A stretch of 64,000 nt of DNA from Fuerstiella sp. (GCA_022843805.1 JALHMY010000026.1:34752-98751); one strand, 5' to 3'; positions 18,161 through 27,904 are shown, counted from the first letter of the stretch. A program made the numbers and translations. Notes: generated from the sequence alone by a model not told the origin.

Positions 18161-20194
18161 ATGCACGGAATGCTTGCATTGCGGCAGGATTTTCTGATTT
18201 CCCACGAAGACAAGACAATTTCAGGGCTCGACTGGATATCCACTGGGCCGGTCTTTCGGGGAGAACACTGGTTCGAACGAACTGCTTACGGCGGACAGGC
18301 ACATCCTTACAGTGTGCCTTATGCGTTTGAAGGGCATATCAATCAGTTTCTGGCCATTCTTTCAATGAGCGGGTTGTCGCTGGACCACGAATTCGGGACA
18401 GCCAATGGACGCATCACGATGCGCGATATGCTGACGAATGCACAGAAAACTGTGAACGAGAAAGAGGAGATCACCTGGACTCTCTGGGCGTTGAGTCGCT
18501 ATCTGCCTCCTGAAGCGCAATGGAGAAATAATAAGGGTGAATCGTGGAGCATTGAGCGTCTTGTAAAGATGCAGACGGATAAGCCGTTACAGGGCGCTCC
18601 CTGTGGCGGTACCCATGGCCTGTTCGCGCTCGCACACGCACGAAACGTGTATCTGCGAAAGGGAATTCCTCTTCGGGGAGTCTGGCTGGAATCGGAACAC
18701 AAGATTCGCAAATACATCTATACGGCGAGGACCCAGCAAAACTCCGACGGGTCACTGTCTTCGAATTTCTTTCGCGGCAGAGAGTATAAGCAGGACTTTG
18801 ACAAACGCATGGCAAGCGCGGGCCATGTCCTGGAATTCCTGATGATCGCCATGCCTCAGGAAGAACTCTCTGAACCATGGATCCGTCGGGCTATCGAAGC
18901 AACCTGTAATGATCTGATGAAGAATCGGCACGAATACGTCAGCTGCTCGCCCTTGTACCATACAGTTAACGCACTCAGCATTTATCTTGAACGCGTGGCA
19001 CCGGCTGTTGAAGCTGAAAAACTGGCGGTTGACCCTGAACTCACTCGCACAATCTCCAGCCCGAAAGAGATAAAGACCAAAGAACCAAAAGCTGAAGAGG
19101 TCAAGCCGAGGCCTGCCGGGACTATGGAAGCATCAACCGGTAAGGACGACAAAACCAAAAAAGAAACAACTCCGTCGCCAAAGGCCGAAACGGTCGTCAT
19201 ACCTGGTGCCGAAAACAAATCACCACCAGCCAATACGGAACCTGCTGATCCGGCCACTGTGCCCCAGCCGACAGAGAAACCTGTACCCGTTCCAGCAGAC
19301 AGCTCGGGCCAGGATCCAGCAACCGGAACCAAACCTGCGGAAAATGTTCCCACCAAACCTGAAAACAGCGGTGAAAACCCCATTCCGGTGCCACTCACGA
19401 TTCCGGATATTGAGGATCCCTCGACACCGGATACCAAAAAAGATTCTGATGGTCCGAAAGAACCGTCTGCAGAAAATGCGGACACGTCACTGCAGATACC
19501 TGGGACGAACAAACAACCTATACTTGCCGATTCGGGCGAACCGGAAATTAGTCCCGGCAACAGTGCTCTGACGGCAGGACGCCTGCCAGTCAGGTCGTCG
19601 GTTTCAGAGTCCGACCGCCCCATACCGGAAGACCCGTCTGTTTTACAGCCTGATCTGACCACGCAGGGGAAGACCGTGGTCCTCGACGTCAGCAATCTTC
19701 AGAATCCGAGCACTGCCGGCGTCACAGAGGAGTCCGAATTCCCTTCTCTGAAGCCGATTCCGTTGGATGAAAACCTTATCGCTGTCTCCTCTGTGGCACC
19801 GAATCCCAGTGCTGAGGAATCTTCTTATACAGTGACAGAAGTCAGAAGTGCACGGGCACCTGTAAGAATCGTCGGACCCAGAACGCAGAAGAGTTCCAGC
19901 GTGCCGAATCTCTTGATCTTTTCCAGTGGGCAGCCTGTGGCGACACCATTGATGTCTCAGTCCAAAACGGTGTCGTCGTCCGAATCTCGACCACCGGAGC
20001 GTTCCGAATTGCAGGGATCGCCAACTGACGAAACTGGTACGAAAGAAACTCCCGCAAAGTCCGCTGGTGCTTCAACGAAGAATCCGGATGGTGACAAGTC
20101 ACCTGCAGACAAGAAGCGAGAGTCTGCGGCCGCTGAGTGGAAGGCAACCCGCCCCGAACGACGACGTGCACTCTCCGATCCCCGACGTCCATAA
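18161..20194 (+). CDS. Secreted helical-domain protein with Pro/Glu/Lys-rich tail (3' part of frameshifted gene)
   Basis: As an independent frame this gives 677 aa without a signal peptide; the exporting N-terminus is in the preceding frame (17874-18151). Residues 1-280 are a compact domain with ALSRYLPPEAQWRNNKGESW, APCGGTHGLFALAHARN and SLSSNFFRGREYKQDFDKRM, resembling an alpha/alpha toroid such as prenyltransferase-like repeats; this pattern is familiar from planctomycete proteins of unknown role. Residues 290-677 are low-complexity and rich in Pro, Lys, Glu, Ser and Thr, with no predicted fold. It converges with the dimethylformamidase-like gene, whose stop is 43 bases away. The function is unknown. 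Confidence 0.7.
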   Translation: MHGMLALRQDFLISHEDKTISGLDWISTGPVFRGEHWFERTAYGGQAHPYSVPYAFEGHINQFLAILSMSGLSLDHEFGTANGRITMRDMLTNAQKTVNEKEEITWTLWALSRYLPPEAQWRNNKGESWSIERLVKMQTDKPLQGAPCGGTHGLFALAHARNVYLRKGIPLRGVWLESEHKIRKYIYTARTQQNSDGSLSSNFFRGREYKQDFDKRMASAGHVLEFLMIAMPQEELSEPWIRRAIEATCNDLMKNRHEYVSCSPLYHTVNALSIYLERVAPAVEAEKLAVDPELTRTISSPKEIKTKEPKAEEVKPRPAGTMEASTGKDDKTKKETTPSPKAETVVIPGAENKSPPANTEPADPATVPQPTEKPVPVPADSSGQDPATGTKPAENVPTKPENSGENPIPVPLTIPDIEDPSTPDTKKDSDGPKEPSAENADTSLQIPGTNKQPILADSGEPEISPGNSALTAGRLPVRSSVSESDRPIPEDPSVLQPDLTTQGKTVVLDVSNLQNPSTAGVTEESEFPSLKPIPLDENLIAVSSVAPNPSAEESSYTVTEVRSARAPVRIVGPRTQKSSSVPNLLIFSSGQPVATPLMSQSKTVSSSESRPPERSELQGSPTDETGTKETPAKSAGASTKNPDGDKSPADKKRESAAAEWKATRPERRRALSDPRRP

Positions 20195-20237
20195 TGGCAG
20201 GGTGAGAACGTGAATGACGTCCGGCTGGAAGAGTCTG

Positions 20238-21776
20238 TCAGGTTTCTCGCATCCGTTTGAACAGATTACTCGTTATCTGTTGCACTCTCGCATCCGGACC
20301 TTTGGGTGCGAAACCGTGTGCAGACGGCGTCACATAACCTGGCGGATTACTCAGTCCGTCAGCCCACCAGATTGTGGATGCATTAAAGATGACGTTATTC
20401 TTCGGTCCTGAGTAAATTGTGGATGTGTATTCTCGCTCAAGTGCCCCTTTACCAACCCGGCCTCTGGCAACGACTTCAAGGCCAGGGATGTTTGCCGGGG
20501 CGCCCATCCATTCGAATCCTACAAGGCCGGGAATTCCATCCCCATTGCGCATTCCCGTGTCGCGGAACAGCCAGTGCTTTTCGCTGGAGCAGATCCAGTC
20601 GGCACTTCCGCTGTAAGGATAAACATTCCTCGCACCGATGATATCCGCTTCTGTTGGTCCAAAAGTGGTGAACCTGGCCAGCTCGGGGTACGCTTTCACA
20701 GCATCCGGTTCCAGAGGTCCAAACTGTCCGATCCGGGTGATAATGCGATCGGGCTGTCCGGTGGTTCCCGCAAGAAATGGGATCAGCCCCCAGCACGTAT
20801 CACTGCTGAGAAACGCAACGCTGACACCCTGGGCAATGGCATGCCGGACGTTCTCGTACATCTGCAGAGACCAGTATTCATCGTGTCCCACCGACAAAAA
20901 ACTCTTTGATCGAAGTAATCCGACACCGTCGCGATGGGTATCCACCGTGCTGATGTATGAGACGTCATACCCCTGCTGCTCCATCCAGAAGACCAGTGGA
21001 AATTCCCAGAGCATGAAGCTGCCGGAGCCAACGAACAGAGGATTATCGATTACCTGACAGTATTTCGCGTAGGGGCGGTCCCAGCTGACCTGGACGCCCG
21101 GACCAATGTACCATTCTTTTTTTCCATCATCGTAAAGAGCGAAAGAATCGGGCCATCGGTTGTAGGCCAGCCACGTGGAATCAGCACATTGAAACAGAAA
21201 ATCACACTTCCTGTCGTCCCGTACAATAAAGATGACGTAGCTCTGAAATCCATCTCGACTGGCGGTCAGCTTCCCAACGTAAACACCGCTGAGCCAGTTT
21301 TCAGGAATGCGGAACTCAACAGCCGGCTCCCACTGACATTCTCGCAGTCGGTCAGGACCAATTTCAGGATCTTTCTGTACCTGCCCTCGAAAGTTTCCCA
21401 ACTCCTGAACCAGCCTTCCTCCTTTGCCTCCATAATATCCAAGTCGAAAGATATCGATCGAAAATTCGCTTGCCGGATTTGTGCTGACCATGATCTTCAG
21501 CAGCTCACCCGGACGAACACTGGTGTGCGAGCAATAGCCTTCGACTGCCGGTGAACGATATCGTGTGGCCGCTTCGATTCGAACATTTTTCAGCTGCCAG
21601 TCCAGCGTACCGTCGAGACGATTCTCCTCGATGACTGCGTCCGACCGAACAGCTTCGAAAGAAGCGGATGCTCCGGCCGGCATTGCACCGCTGATCACGG
21701 CAATACCGGCACCTGCGGCGTTCCGTAGCAACGTTCGGCGATCAATGCCAGGTTGCATTTCTCTGGAGTCAGACAC
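20238..21776 (-). CDS. Exported N,N-dimethylformamidase-like protein
   Basis: A 512-aa protein with a twin-arginine signal (RRTLLRNAAGAGIAVISG) followed by the N,N-dimethylformamidase beta-subunit-like domain: an N-terminal Ig-like region with DIFRLGYYGGKGGRLV and then LPENWLSGVYVGKL-type strands, a central segment ADSTWLAYNRWPDSF, and SVGHDEYWSLQMYENVR with the conserved HDEYW. DmfA2-type proteins hydrolyse small amides, but most homologues are uncharacterised, so the substrate is open. The gene lies 42 bases downstream of the large repeat protein and is probably in the same transcript. Confidence 0.85.
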   Translation of the reverse strand: MSDSREMQPGIDRRTLLRNAAGAGIAVISGAMPAGASASFEAVRSDAVIEENRLDGTLDWQLKNVRIEAATRYRSPAVEGYCSHTSVRPGELLKIMVSTNPASEFSIDIFRLGYYGGKGGRLVQELGNFRGQVQKDPEIGPDRLRECQWEPAVEFRIPENWLSGVYVGKLTASRDGFQSYVIFIVRDDRKCDFLFQCADSTWLAYNRWPDSFALYDDGKKEWYIGPGVQVSWDRPYAKYCQVIDNPLFVGSGSFMLWEFPLVFWMEQQGYDVSYISTVDTHRDGVGLLRSKSFLSVGHDEYWSLQMYENVRHAIAQGVSVAFLSSDTCWGLIPFLAGTTGQPDRIITRIGQFGPLEPDAVKAYPELARFTTFGPTEADIIGARNVYPYSGSADWICSSEKHWLFRDTGMRNGDGIPGLVGFEWMGAPANIPGLEVVARGRVGKGALEREYTSTIYSGPKNNVIFNASTIWWADGLSNPPGYVTPSAHGFAPKGPDARVQQITSNLFKRMRET

Positions 21777-21818
21777 GGCTTGATCCTGATACGCACTTTA
21801 ATTGTTGTTGAATCAGTG

Positions 21819-24800
21819 TCACGGCGTGACAGGCTGCGACTTTTGCTGATTTCCTGAAATATCTCGCTGATACATTCTGAATCGTTCGCGATAACGACTC
21901 GGTGGGGTCGTCTGTCGAACTGTCGTATCCTGCTGTTCCCGGTCTCTCGCAGATGTTCCCTTTCGTGCTGAGCCCGTTTTGTTGATATCCAGACTTCTCA
22001 GCATTTCCTCAAAGCTTCGCTGGCTGAGGCTTTTCTCCTTCTGCTCCTGCTGCGACTCGGTCCGTTCTTCCAGTTGCTTTTGCATCCGCTGCACAAACGA
22101 CTTGAGTTCGTCTTCAGTCCATCCCAGTTGCTTCAGAAGATCCTCATCCACCTCACCGCGTTCCAGATCCTTCTGCAGACGTTTCAAAACAAGATCGGCT
22201 GCTTTGGCAGCATCGTCTGCATTTCCTGAATCTTTCGAATTCGGAGTGGCAGCACCGGCCGAATCTCTGGGCGTGCCCTGGCCGGACATCTCACCACTAC
22301 CCTGAGCCTGGCCGTCGCCCGCAACCTTGTCTGCGTCATCATCCGACTGTGTGAATGCATTCTTGCCAATTGAGGAACTTCCACCTCCCTTGCCCGCACC
22401 TCCCGGCTGACCCTGGCCCTCTTGAGGACTCTGCTTTCCGTCTCCGCCTTTTCCGCTCTGTTGACCGCTTCCTTCACCGCCCTCACCTCCCTGTTGGCCG
22501 CCTTCCTGTCCTCCCTGTTGACCGCCTTCTTTACCGCCTTCTTTGCCGCCCTCTTTGCCGCCTTCTTTACCGCCCTCTTTGCCGCCCTCTTTGCCGCCTT
22601 CTTTGCCGCCTTCTTTACCGCCTTCTTTACCGCCCTCTTTACCGCCCTCTTTACCGCCCTCTTTACCGCCCGACTGCTTTTCACCCGACTGCTTTTCGCC
22701 AGACTGCTTTTCGCCAGACTGCTTTTCGCCCGACTGCTTTTCGCCCGACTGCTTTTCGCCCGACTGCTTTTCGCCCGACTGCTTTTCGCCCGACTGCTTT
22801 TCGCCCGACTGCTTTTCGCCCGACTGCTTTTCGCCCGACTGCTTTTCGTCCGACTGCTTTTCGCCAGACTGCTTTTCGCCAGACTGCTTTTCGCCAGACT
22901 GCTTTTCGCCAGACTGCTTTTCGCCCGACTGCTTTTCGCCCGACTGCTTTTCGCCCGACTGCTTTTCGCCCGACTGCTTTTCGCCAGACTGCTTCTCGCC
23001 CGACTGCTTCTCGCCCGACTGCTTTTCGCCCGACTGCTTTTCGCCCGACTGCTTTTCGCCCGACTGCTTTTCGCCCGACTGCTTTTCGCCCGACTGCTTC
23101 TCGCCCGACTGCTTCTCGCCCGACTGCTGCTCGCCAGACTGCTTCTCGCCAGACTGCTTCTCGCCAGACTGCTTCTCGCCCGACTGCTTCTCGCCAGACT
23201 GCTTCTCGCCCGACTGCTTCTCGCCCGACTGCTTCTCGCCCGACTGCTTCTCGTCCGACTGCTTCTCGTCCGACTGCTTCTCGCCCGACTGCTTTTCGCC
23301 CGACTGCTTCTCACCTGACTGCTTTTCGCCCGACTGCTTCTCGCCCGACTGCTTCTCGCCCGACTGCTTCTCGCCCGACTGCTTCTCGCCCGACTGCTTC
23401 TCGCCCGACTGCTTCTCGTCCGACTGGTTCTCACCAGACTGGTTCTCACCAGACTGCTTCTCGCCAGACTGGTTCTCGCCCGACTGCTTCTCGTCCGACT
23501 GGTTCTCGCCAGACTGGTTCTCGCCAGACTGGTTCTCGCCCGACTGCTTCTCGTCCGACTGCTTCTCGCCCGACTGCTTCTCGCCCGACTGCTTCTCGCC
23601 CGACTGCTTCTCGCCCGACTGCTTCTCGTCCGACTGCTTCTCGCCCGACTGCTTCTCGCCAGACTGCTCATTCGCTTCGCTTTGCTGACTGCGATCCTCG
23701 GATGGCTCATTACCAGAATTGCGGTTTTGAGGTTCCTGATATCGCTGCAGAAGCGTTTCCAATGCTTCGTCCTCTTCCGCCGCGGGCCGTGGCTTTTCAG
23801 AACGATTCGGATTGTCAGAATTATTCTGAGAGGAAGTTTCGTTCTTGCCACTGTCAGAATTCTGAGGGCCAGTTTTGGATGCGGGCTCGTTCCCGGACTT
23901 CGTCATATCACCTGCAGCGGGAGTTTCTGACGGACTTTGCCCCTTGTTGGATTCCTGAGAGTTCGCAGCCTGCGTTTGACTGTCTGTTGAACCCGCTTCA
24001 CTCCCGGTGCTTTCATTTGACTGTTCGTCTTTTGTGGATGATGCTGCCTCGCCTGCGGGCTGCTCCTTTACCTGCTGAGGATTGCTGTCCGGATCAGTAC
24101 CGTTGTCGTCGCCAGGCTCAGTCGGCTGCTGAGCACCCGCGTTGAGTTCCCGCAGCTGCTGTTTCTGAATCTCCCGATCCTGCGCAAGTTGCTCATCGAT
24201 CACCTGCTTTGATGCAGGGTCCAGAATGATCAGCTGAAGCTCGCCGCTTCTCGACAGATTGCCCAGAGGAGGTTTATTGTCACGAGCCGTAAGATAGTAT
24301 TTCACCACGTCGCCAGGTTTAACACCCAGCGACTCCAGCTGAAAGTCCCAGGTTCCAACCCACTTCTTCTGCAGACCGTTTTGAAATGCATCGAAGACAG
24401 ATTCGGCTGGATCAACCGGAACCCCGTTCACTTCGTAATGCAGAGATACAGACCGCAGAAGAAAATCCGGATCTTCTGCTTCAATCAACAGTGGGATCAC
24501 GGCGTTTGCCGGAACCTCGAGGTCTCGTGCGGGATCCACAAGCCGAATCACAGGCGGCTGATCCTTTCGACCATGAACTGAATATACCGTAGGATCGGGA
24601 TCCTGATTTCCCTCGGCATCCTTAACCATTAAACGATAGAAAGCAGGGAAAGATCCATCTTCACGGGCTGTCAGAGTCAACTGCACTGAAAGATTCAGGT
24701 CTCTGACAGTCACCGGGAGTTCTTCGGCTTTTGTTGTAAATGTGGCATCATCGGAGAACTGCAGCAGGGACGTTTCGACCGGCACGTTTGTAGTGGCCTG

Positions 24801-25808
24801 AATCGTAAGCTCCGTATTCTCCCACGCATCAATGTTACCTGAGTTCTCGGTGCGGTCGGCGAGCGCCATGTAATCCGGATACTTATAGCTGACGTCCGTC
24901 ACTTCTGCCGCGGGAGGTTCTTTTACCGTGATATGAAATTCTTCCGACCGGGCATCTCCAGCCACAACCGTATATGTCATCGACTGTCGAATTCCACGAT
25001 CCTGTTCGCCAACAAGCAGTACACGAAAACGGCCGGCGTCTTCGGTCGATCGCATCGTCAGTTGTTCGTTGACGAAGCGCTGGTCTGCGGTGGAATAAAG
25101 GACGGTGACAGATTCCGGAATTACGCCCGTCAGATCGGCAATAATTTCAAGTTGTGATCCTGAAGGAACAGTCGTATCCCCGGGGCGAATTGAACGGATC
25201 ACCGTACGAGTTGCCACCTGAGTGCCGGAGAGCGTCAAAGGTCTCAGCAGGCTTATCGCCTTCGGGCTGACAACTGCATAAATGCATGTGGCAATGACAA
25301 GAGTAAACAGTGCCAATCCCATTCGAACAAGAAGAGTCCGGTCGATCACCTCGTCAACATGAACTTCAGACAAACGGACGGCAGCTCTCTTTTCCAGAGT
25401 TCGTATCATCGCGCTGTCGGATACCCGGCCGGACGATTTCATATCGACCAGTGTGAGCAGCGTGCCATTTCGGTCCGTGTCGGACCGATCCAGCATTCGG
25501 GCTGCAAACAGCGGATTCACCCGTTTAAACCATGGACGGATCACATACTGAATCACAATCGCGGCACAGGCAGTCAGCACGACCCCCAGCATCAGAGCAC
25601 GTGTCCACGGTTGAAAACCACCGTCAACCACCCAGTGATCAAAGATCGTGAATAACAGCACGTAACCGACAAGCAACAATCCTGCCAGCACAGATGCCGT
25701 CAGCAAATCCGTCCACTTGATTCGCTCACGAGCTACCTGAATCTGATAATCGACGAACTCATCACATTCCGCATACGGATGGCCGGTTGATTCAGTGACA
25801 GTTGCCAC
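21819..25808 (-). CDS. Membrane-anchored giant protein with EKQSG and GGKE repeats
   Basis: About 1329 aa. The N-terminus has three membrane segments (near residues 35-60, 80-103 and 165-190), followed by two Ig/cadherin-like beta regions (for example VTDVSYKYPDYMAL and PVIRLVDPARDLEVPA). This layout resembles DUF4175-type proteins found next to MoxR-type chaperones. The middle is dominated by about 66 copies of the pentapeptide EKQSG (variants ENQSG, EKQSD) and then 12 copies of GGKE. A conserved C-terminal helical segment (KRLQKDLERGEVDEDLLKQL and GWTEDELKSFVQRM) and KTGSARKG follow. I use the GTG at 25808, with GAGG 8 bases upstream; a TTG at 25829 is the alternative. Its function is unknown. 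Confidence 0.85.
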   Translation of the reverse strand: MATVTESTGHPYAECDEFVDYQIQVARERIKWTDLLTASVLAGLLLVGYVLLFTIFDHWVVDGGFQPWTRALMLGVVLTACAAIVIQYVIRPWFKRVNPLFAARMLDRSDTDRNGTLLTLVDMKSSGRVSDSAMIRTLEKRAAVRLSEVHVDEVIDRTLLVRMGLALFTLVIATCIYAVVSPKAISLLRPLTLSGTQVATRTVIRSIRPGDTTVPSGSQLEIIADLTGVIPESVTVLYSTADQRFVNEQLTMRSTEDAGRFRVLLVGEQDRGIRQSMTYTVVAGDARSEEFHITVKEPPAAEVTDVSYKYPDYMALADRTENSGNIDAWENTELTIQATTNVPVETSLLQFSDDATFTTKAEELPVTVRDLNLSVQLTLTAREDGSFPAFYRLMVKDAEGNQDPDPTVYSVHGRKDQPPVIRLVDPARDLEVPANAVIPLLIEAEDPDFLLRSVSLHYEVNGVPVDPAESVFDAFQNGLQKKWVGTWDFQLESLGVKPGDVVKYYLTARDNKPPLGNLSRSGELQLIILDPASKQVIDEQLAQDREIQKQQLRELNAGAQQPTEPGDDNGTDPDSNPQQVKEQPAGEAASSTKDEQSNESTGSEAGSTDSQTQAANSQESNKGQSPSETPAAGDMTKSGNEPASKTGPQNSDSGKNETSSQNNSDNPNRSEKPRPAAEEDEALETLLQRYQEPQNRNSGNEPSEDRSQQSEANEQSGEKQSGEKQSDEKQSGEKQSGEKQSGEKQSGEKQSDEKQSGENQSGENQSGENQSDEKQSGENQSGEKQSGENQSGENQSDEKQSGEKQSGEKQSGEKQSGEKQSGEKQSGEKQSGEKQSGEKQSGEKQSDEKQSDEKQSGEKQSGEKQSGEKQSGEKQSGEKQSGEKQSGEKQSGEQQSGEKQSGEKQSGEKQSGEKQSGEKQSGEKQSGEKQSGEKQSGEKQSGEKQSGEKQSGEKQSGEKQSGEKQSGEKQSGEKQSGEKQSGEKQSDEKQSGEKQSGEKQSGEKQSGEKQSGEKQSGEKQSGEKQSGEKQSGEKQSGEKQSGEKQSGGKEGGKEGGKEGGKEGGKEGGKEGGKEGGKEGGKEGGKEGGKEGGKEGGQQGGQEGGQQGGEGGEGSGQQSGKGGDGKQSPQEGQGQPGGAGKGGGSSSIGKNAFTQSDDDADKVAGDGQAQGSGEMSGQGTPRDSAGAATPNSKDSGNADDAAKAADLVLKRLQKDLERGEVDEDLLKQLGWTEDELKSFVQRMQKQLEERTESQQEQKEKSLSQRSFEEMLRSLDINKTGSARKGTSARDREQQDTTVRQTTPPSRYRERFRMYQRDISGNQQKSQPVTP
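22528..22671. repeat. 12-bp tandem repeat coding GGKE
   Basis: Twelve head-to-tail copies of a 12-bp unit of the type CTTTACCGCCTT or CTTTGCCGCCCT encode GGKE on the minus strand. It abuts the 15-bp array inside the same gene. Confidence 0.85.
22672..23670. repeat. 15-bp tandem repeat array coding EKQSG
   Basis: About 66 head-to-tail copies of a 15-bp unit (consensus CGCCCGACTGCTTTT or CGCCCGACTGCTTCT) run for roughly 1 kb and encode EKQSG on the minus strand. Variants are clustered: GCTTTT units dominate the left, GCTTCT units the right, and ENQSG (GGTTCT) units lie at about 23420-23540. This clustering suggests recent slippage or unequal crossover. Because the unit is a multiple of three without stops, all frames stay open across it. 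Confidence 0.95.
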
Positions 25809-26044
25809 AGCGTTGACCTCAGTATTCAACCCGGAAAATCTGAACCAGAAGATTCAGTGAGATTAGCAGGACAGACTATGCAGTCTGCCCTGCTTCGGGG
25901 ATTATCGGAAGCACCGATAGATTCGTCCACTTCCGACCAGGTCGTTCGCCCAATACTCGAAGGATTTTCCGTTTTTTTCCGCCGGTATCGATCATTCAGC
26001 CAAAAATGACGGTCGTCGCCACACTGACTCTAAAGACGCCAGCC

Positions 26045-27451
26045 TCAGGAATGCACAAGAAACGTTGTTGGGTCGCTGATGATCGCAACGGTGGCTCCGC
26101 CATCCGGCTGGGCCTTCCTGCCGATACCCATAGGGAGCATACGGAATGTGTCCGAAAGACCGCCGAACGTTCGAACGTTGAAACCGCTTCGCGGACCGGC
26201 CGACTGGGAAAAATCATCCATCGATTCCGGAAGTACCGTTTGCGTGGACTTTGATGAGGCACCGGATGCGCTCAACAATGGCCGCGCTACAAAGGCTGAT
26301 GGATCTTTTAACAGCCTGGCAACCATCGCCGTCATTTCGGCCGACGACGCTGCCGGACCAAAGAATGGCCGCGAAGGATGGAGCGGATCGATCGTTCTGA
26401 CAGCGAATTCACGAAGATTCGCCAGAACTTCATCTCGTTCTTCCGGAATTCCGCAAACTAAAGTCTTTACGGAATTCAACAGAGGCTGCTCCCCGAGATA
26501 ATGCTGAATCATCGTCGGAATCAGACGACTGATCGCCCGGTGATTCATTATCCCAGTGCCGGGGGCATTAAGTACCGCAGCACGCTCGTTGCGACAAGCT
26601 CGCACCAGACCCGGAACACCCACGAGCGAATCGGGGCGGAAACAGTTTGGATCCAGAAGATCGTCGTCCAGACGACGCACCAGCAAATCGATTCTCTCAA
26701 GCTGCCCATGATTGATCACAGCAAGCCCGTCGGAATCAATCACAATATCTCGGTTACGAACGAGCATGCCGCTCGTTCGAGTCGCAAGATACTCGTTTTC
26801 CCGAAATGCCGGGCTGAATGAGCCGGAATCAAGGACCGCAATTCGAGCGCGATCCGTCTTGCTTCGAGCGCCAGGCAAAATTGGCTGAAGCTGGCGGCTC
26901 ACCCAGCGATCCACCAGCTCGGTCGCCCCACCCTGTGCTGCAAGTTCGGACATCCTGTGCAAACCAACCGGGCACGCCAGATTATGATCCAGAACCATGG
27001 CCCCGCCAGATTCGTCAATATACAGATCCGTCGATACAAGCCAGCACCATGACCCTCCCAGGGGCTTCAAACCGTGCAGCGTGCGAGAAATTCTGGTCAA
27101 AGTTTGCGCAGCGACAGGAGAGGAATGCACAAACTCCGGCATAGTAGCTTGAGTCAGAACTTCATCAAGGAATGCGTTGATGGCCCTGAATCGCTGATGC
27201 ACTCCTTCACTCAGGCTGGCCCAGACTCGGGGATGCAACAAACGAGTGCTCGGCTCAGGCGAACTTTCCTTCGTCTCGCTCGTCAATCCTGCAGCAATCA
27301 TTGCCGTACCTGCCTGCAGACTGCCATTTTTTCCAGCTTGCACTGCGTCACACTTCAGCATCTGTGCCAAATTTCTCTCGCCGGGTTCGAAAAGGCGTCT
27401 GTCTGCTTCAACGACACCAGAGAAGCTGGCTGGCTGGTTTTCACTTAACAT
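26045..27451 (-). CDS. Circularly permuted type 2 ATP-grasp protein
   Basis: A 468-aa cytosolic protein. It carries the segments of the circularly permuted ATP-grasp (DUF404/DUF407) family: WSWLVSTDLYIDESGGA-like sequence near residue 135, ARIAVLDSGSFSPAFRENEYLA, DGLAVINHGQLERIDLLVRRLDDDLLDP and the NAPGTGIMNHRAI block. Such enzymes are predicted ATP-dependent amide or peptide ligases, usually beside alpha-E and transglutaminase-like proteins; no alpha-E gene is in this window and the transglutaminase homologue is 11 kb away. The C-terminus (SGFNVRTFGGLSDTFRMLPM) matches the family end. GAGG lies 7 bases upstream of the ATG. Confidence 0.85.
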   Translation of the reverse strand: MLSENQPASFSGVVEADRRLFEPGERNLAQMLKCDAVQAGKNGSLQAGTAMIAAGLTSETKESSPEPSTRLLHPRVWASLSEGVHQRFRAINAFLDEVLTQATMPEFVHSSPVAAQTLTRISRTLHGLKPLGGSWCWLVSTDLYIDESGGAMVLDHNLACPVGLHRMSELAAQGGATELVDRWVSRQLQPILPGARSKTDRARIAVLDSGSFSPAFRENEYLATRTSGMLVRNRDIVIDSDGLAVINHGQLERIDLLVRRLDDDLLDPNCFRPDSLVGVPGLVRACRNERAAVLNAPGTGIMNHRAISRLIPTMIQHYLGEQPLLNSVKTLVCGIPEERDEVLANLREFAVRTIDPLHPSRPFFGPAASSAEMTAMVARLLKDPSAFVARPLLSASGASSKSTQTVLPESMDDFSQSAGPRSGFNVRTFGGLSDTFRMLPMGIGRKAQPDGGATVAIISDPTTFLVHS

Positions 27452-27756
27452 TTCTTTACCTCACTGGAATGGCAAACCGAGGTCTCATCCAGTGGTCGCA
27501 AAACGTATGCCACAATTGAGGACCGAGTTGAATAAATGACACGGGAACTCCCGAAGTGTCTCAAAAAATTCTCATGAGCCTCACCAGACCTGAGAACCAG
27601 TGCAGCAAAGTGGGTGAACTCGCCCATCACATTCGACAGGTCGGATGCCCACTCTCGACTGTGGCATCCATTCGGCAGATCTCCTTCCTGTCACTCGCAC
27701 CAATGCTACTATCAGCCGCTATGGCAGTCCACGAAACCACAACACGCCAAAATGAC

Positions 27757-27772
27757 CATAGCTGCCACTATG
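27757..27772. promoter_or_regulatory. Possible upstream activator site
   Basis: The palindrome CATAG-CTGCCA-CTATG lies about 115 bases before the sigma-54-like promoter, a typical distance for an enhancer-binding protein site. The assignment is inferred from position and symmetry only. Confidence 0.35.
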
Positions 27773-27887
27773 ACTGCCTGGCACGCAGACAGAAGGCTGC
27801 CATATTGGCCACAGCGATTGAGTTGAAAGCCCTGCTGAAATTTCTTAAATGGTTACTGATAAACAAGTTAATCGTTTCTTATAGCAT

Positions 27888-27904
27888 TTGGCATGAAGCT
27901 TGCT
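27888..27904 (+). promoter_or_regulatory. Sigma-54-type (-24/-12) promoter
   Basis: TTGGCATGAAGCTTGCT matches the RpoN consensus (TGGCAC-N5-TTGCT type) with the invariant GG and GC separated by exactly 10 bases. It lies about 92 bases before the Hsp20 start codon, correctly oriented. Transcription from it would need RpoN and an AAA+ activator. Confidence 0.75.

Noticed and set aside
22672..23670. CRISPR array
   Set aside because: The repeats are 15 bp, directly adjacent, coding, and without spacers.
22543..23688. Long plus-strand frame of CFSPD repeats, and a similar RLLFA frame at 22422-23318
   Set aside because: Both are artefacts of the tandem repeat read in other phases.
22184..23851. 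Long Arg/Ser-rich frame on the minus strand
   Set aside because: It is an out-of-phase reading of the 15-bp repeat in the EKQSG protein; the repeat keeps every frame open.
22355..24145. Long plus-strand frame of PTAFR/PTASR repeats
   Set aside because: It is a shadow of the same 15-bp array, with no ribosome-binding site and no conserved ends.
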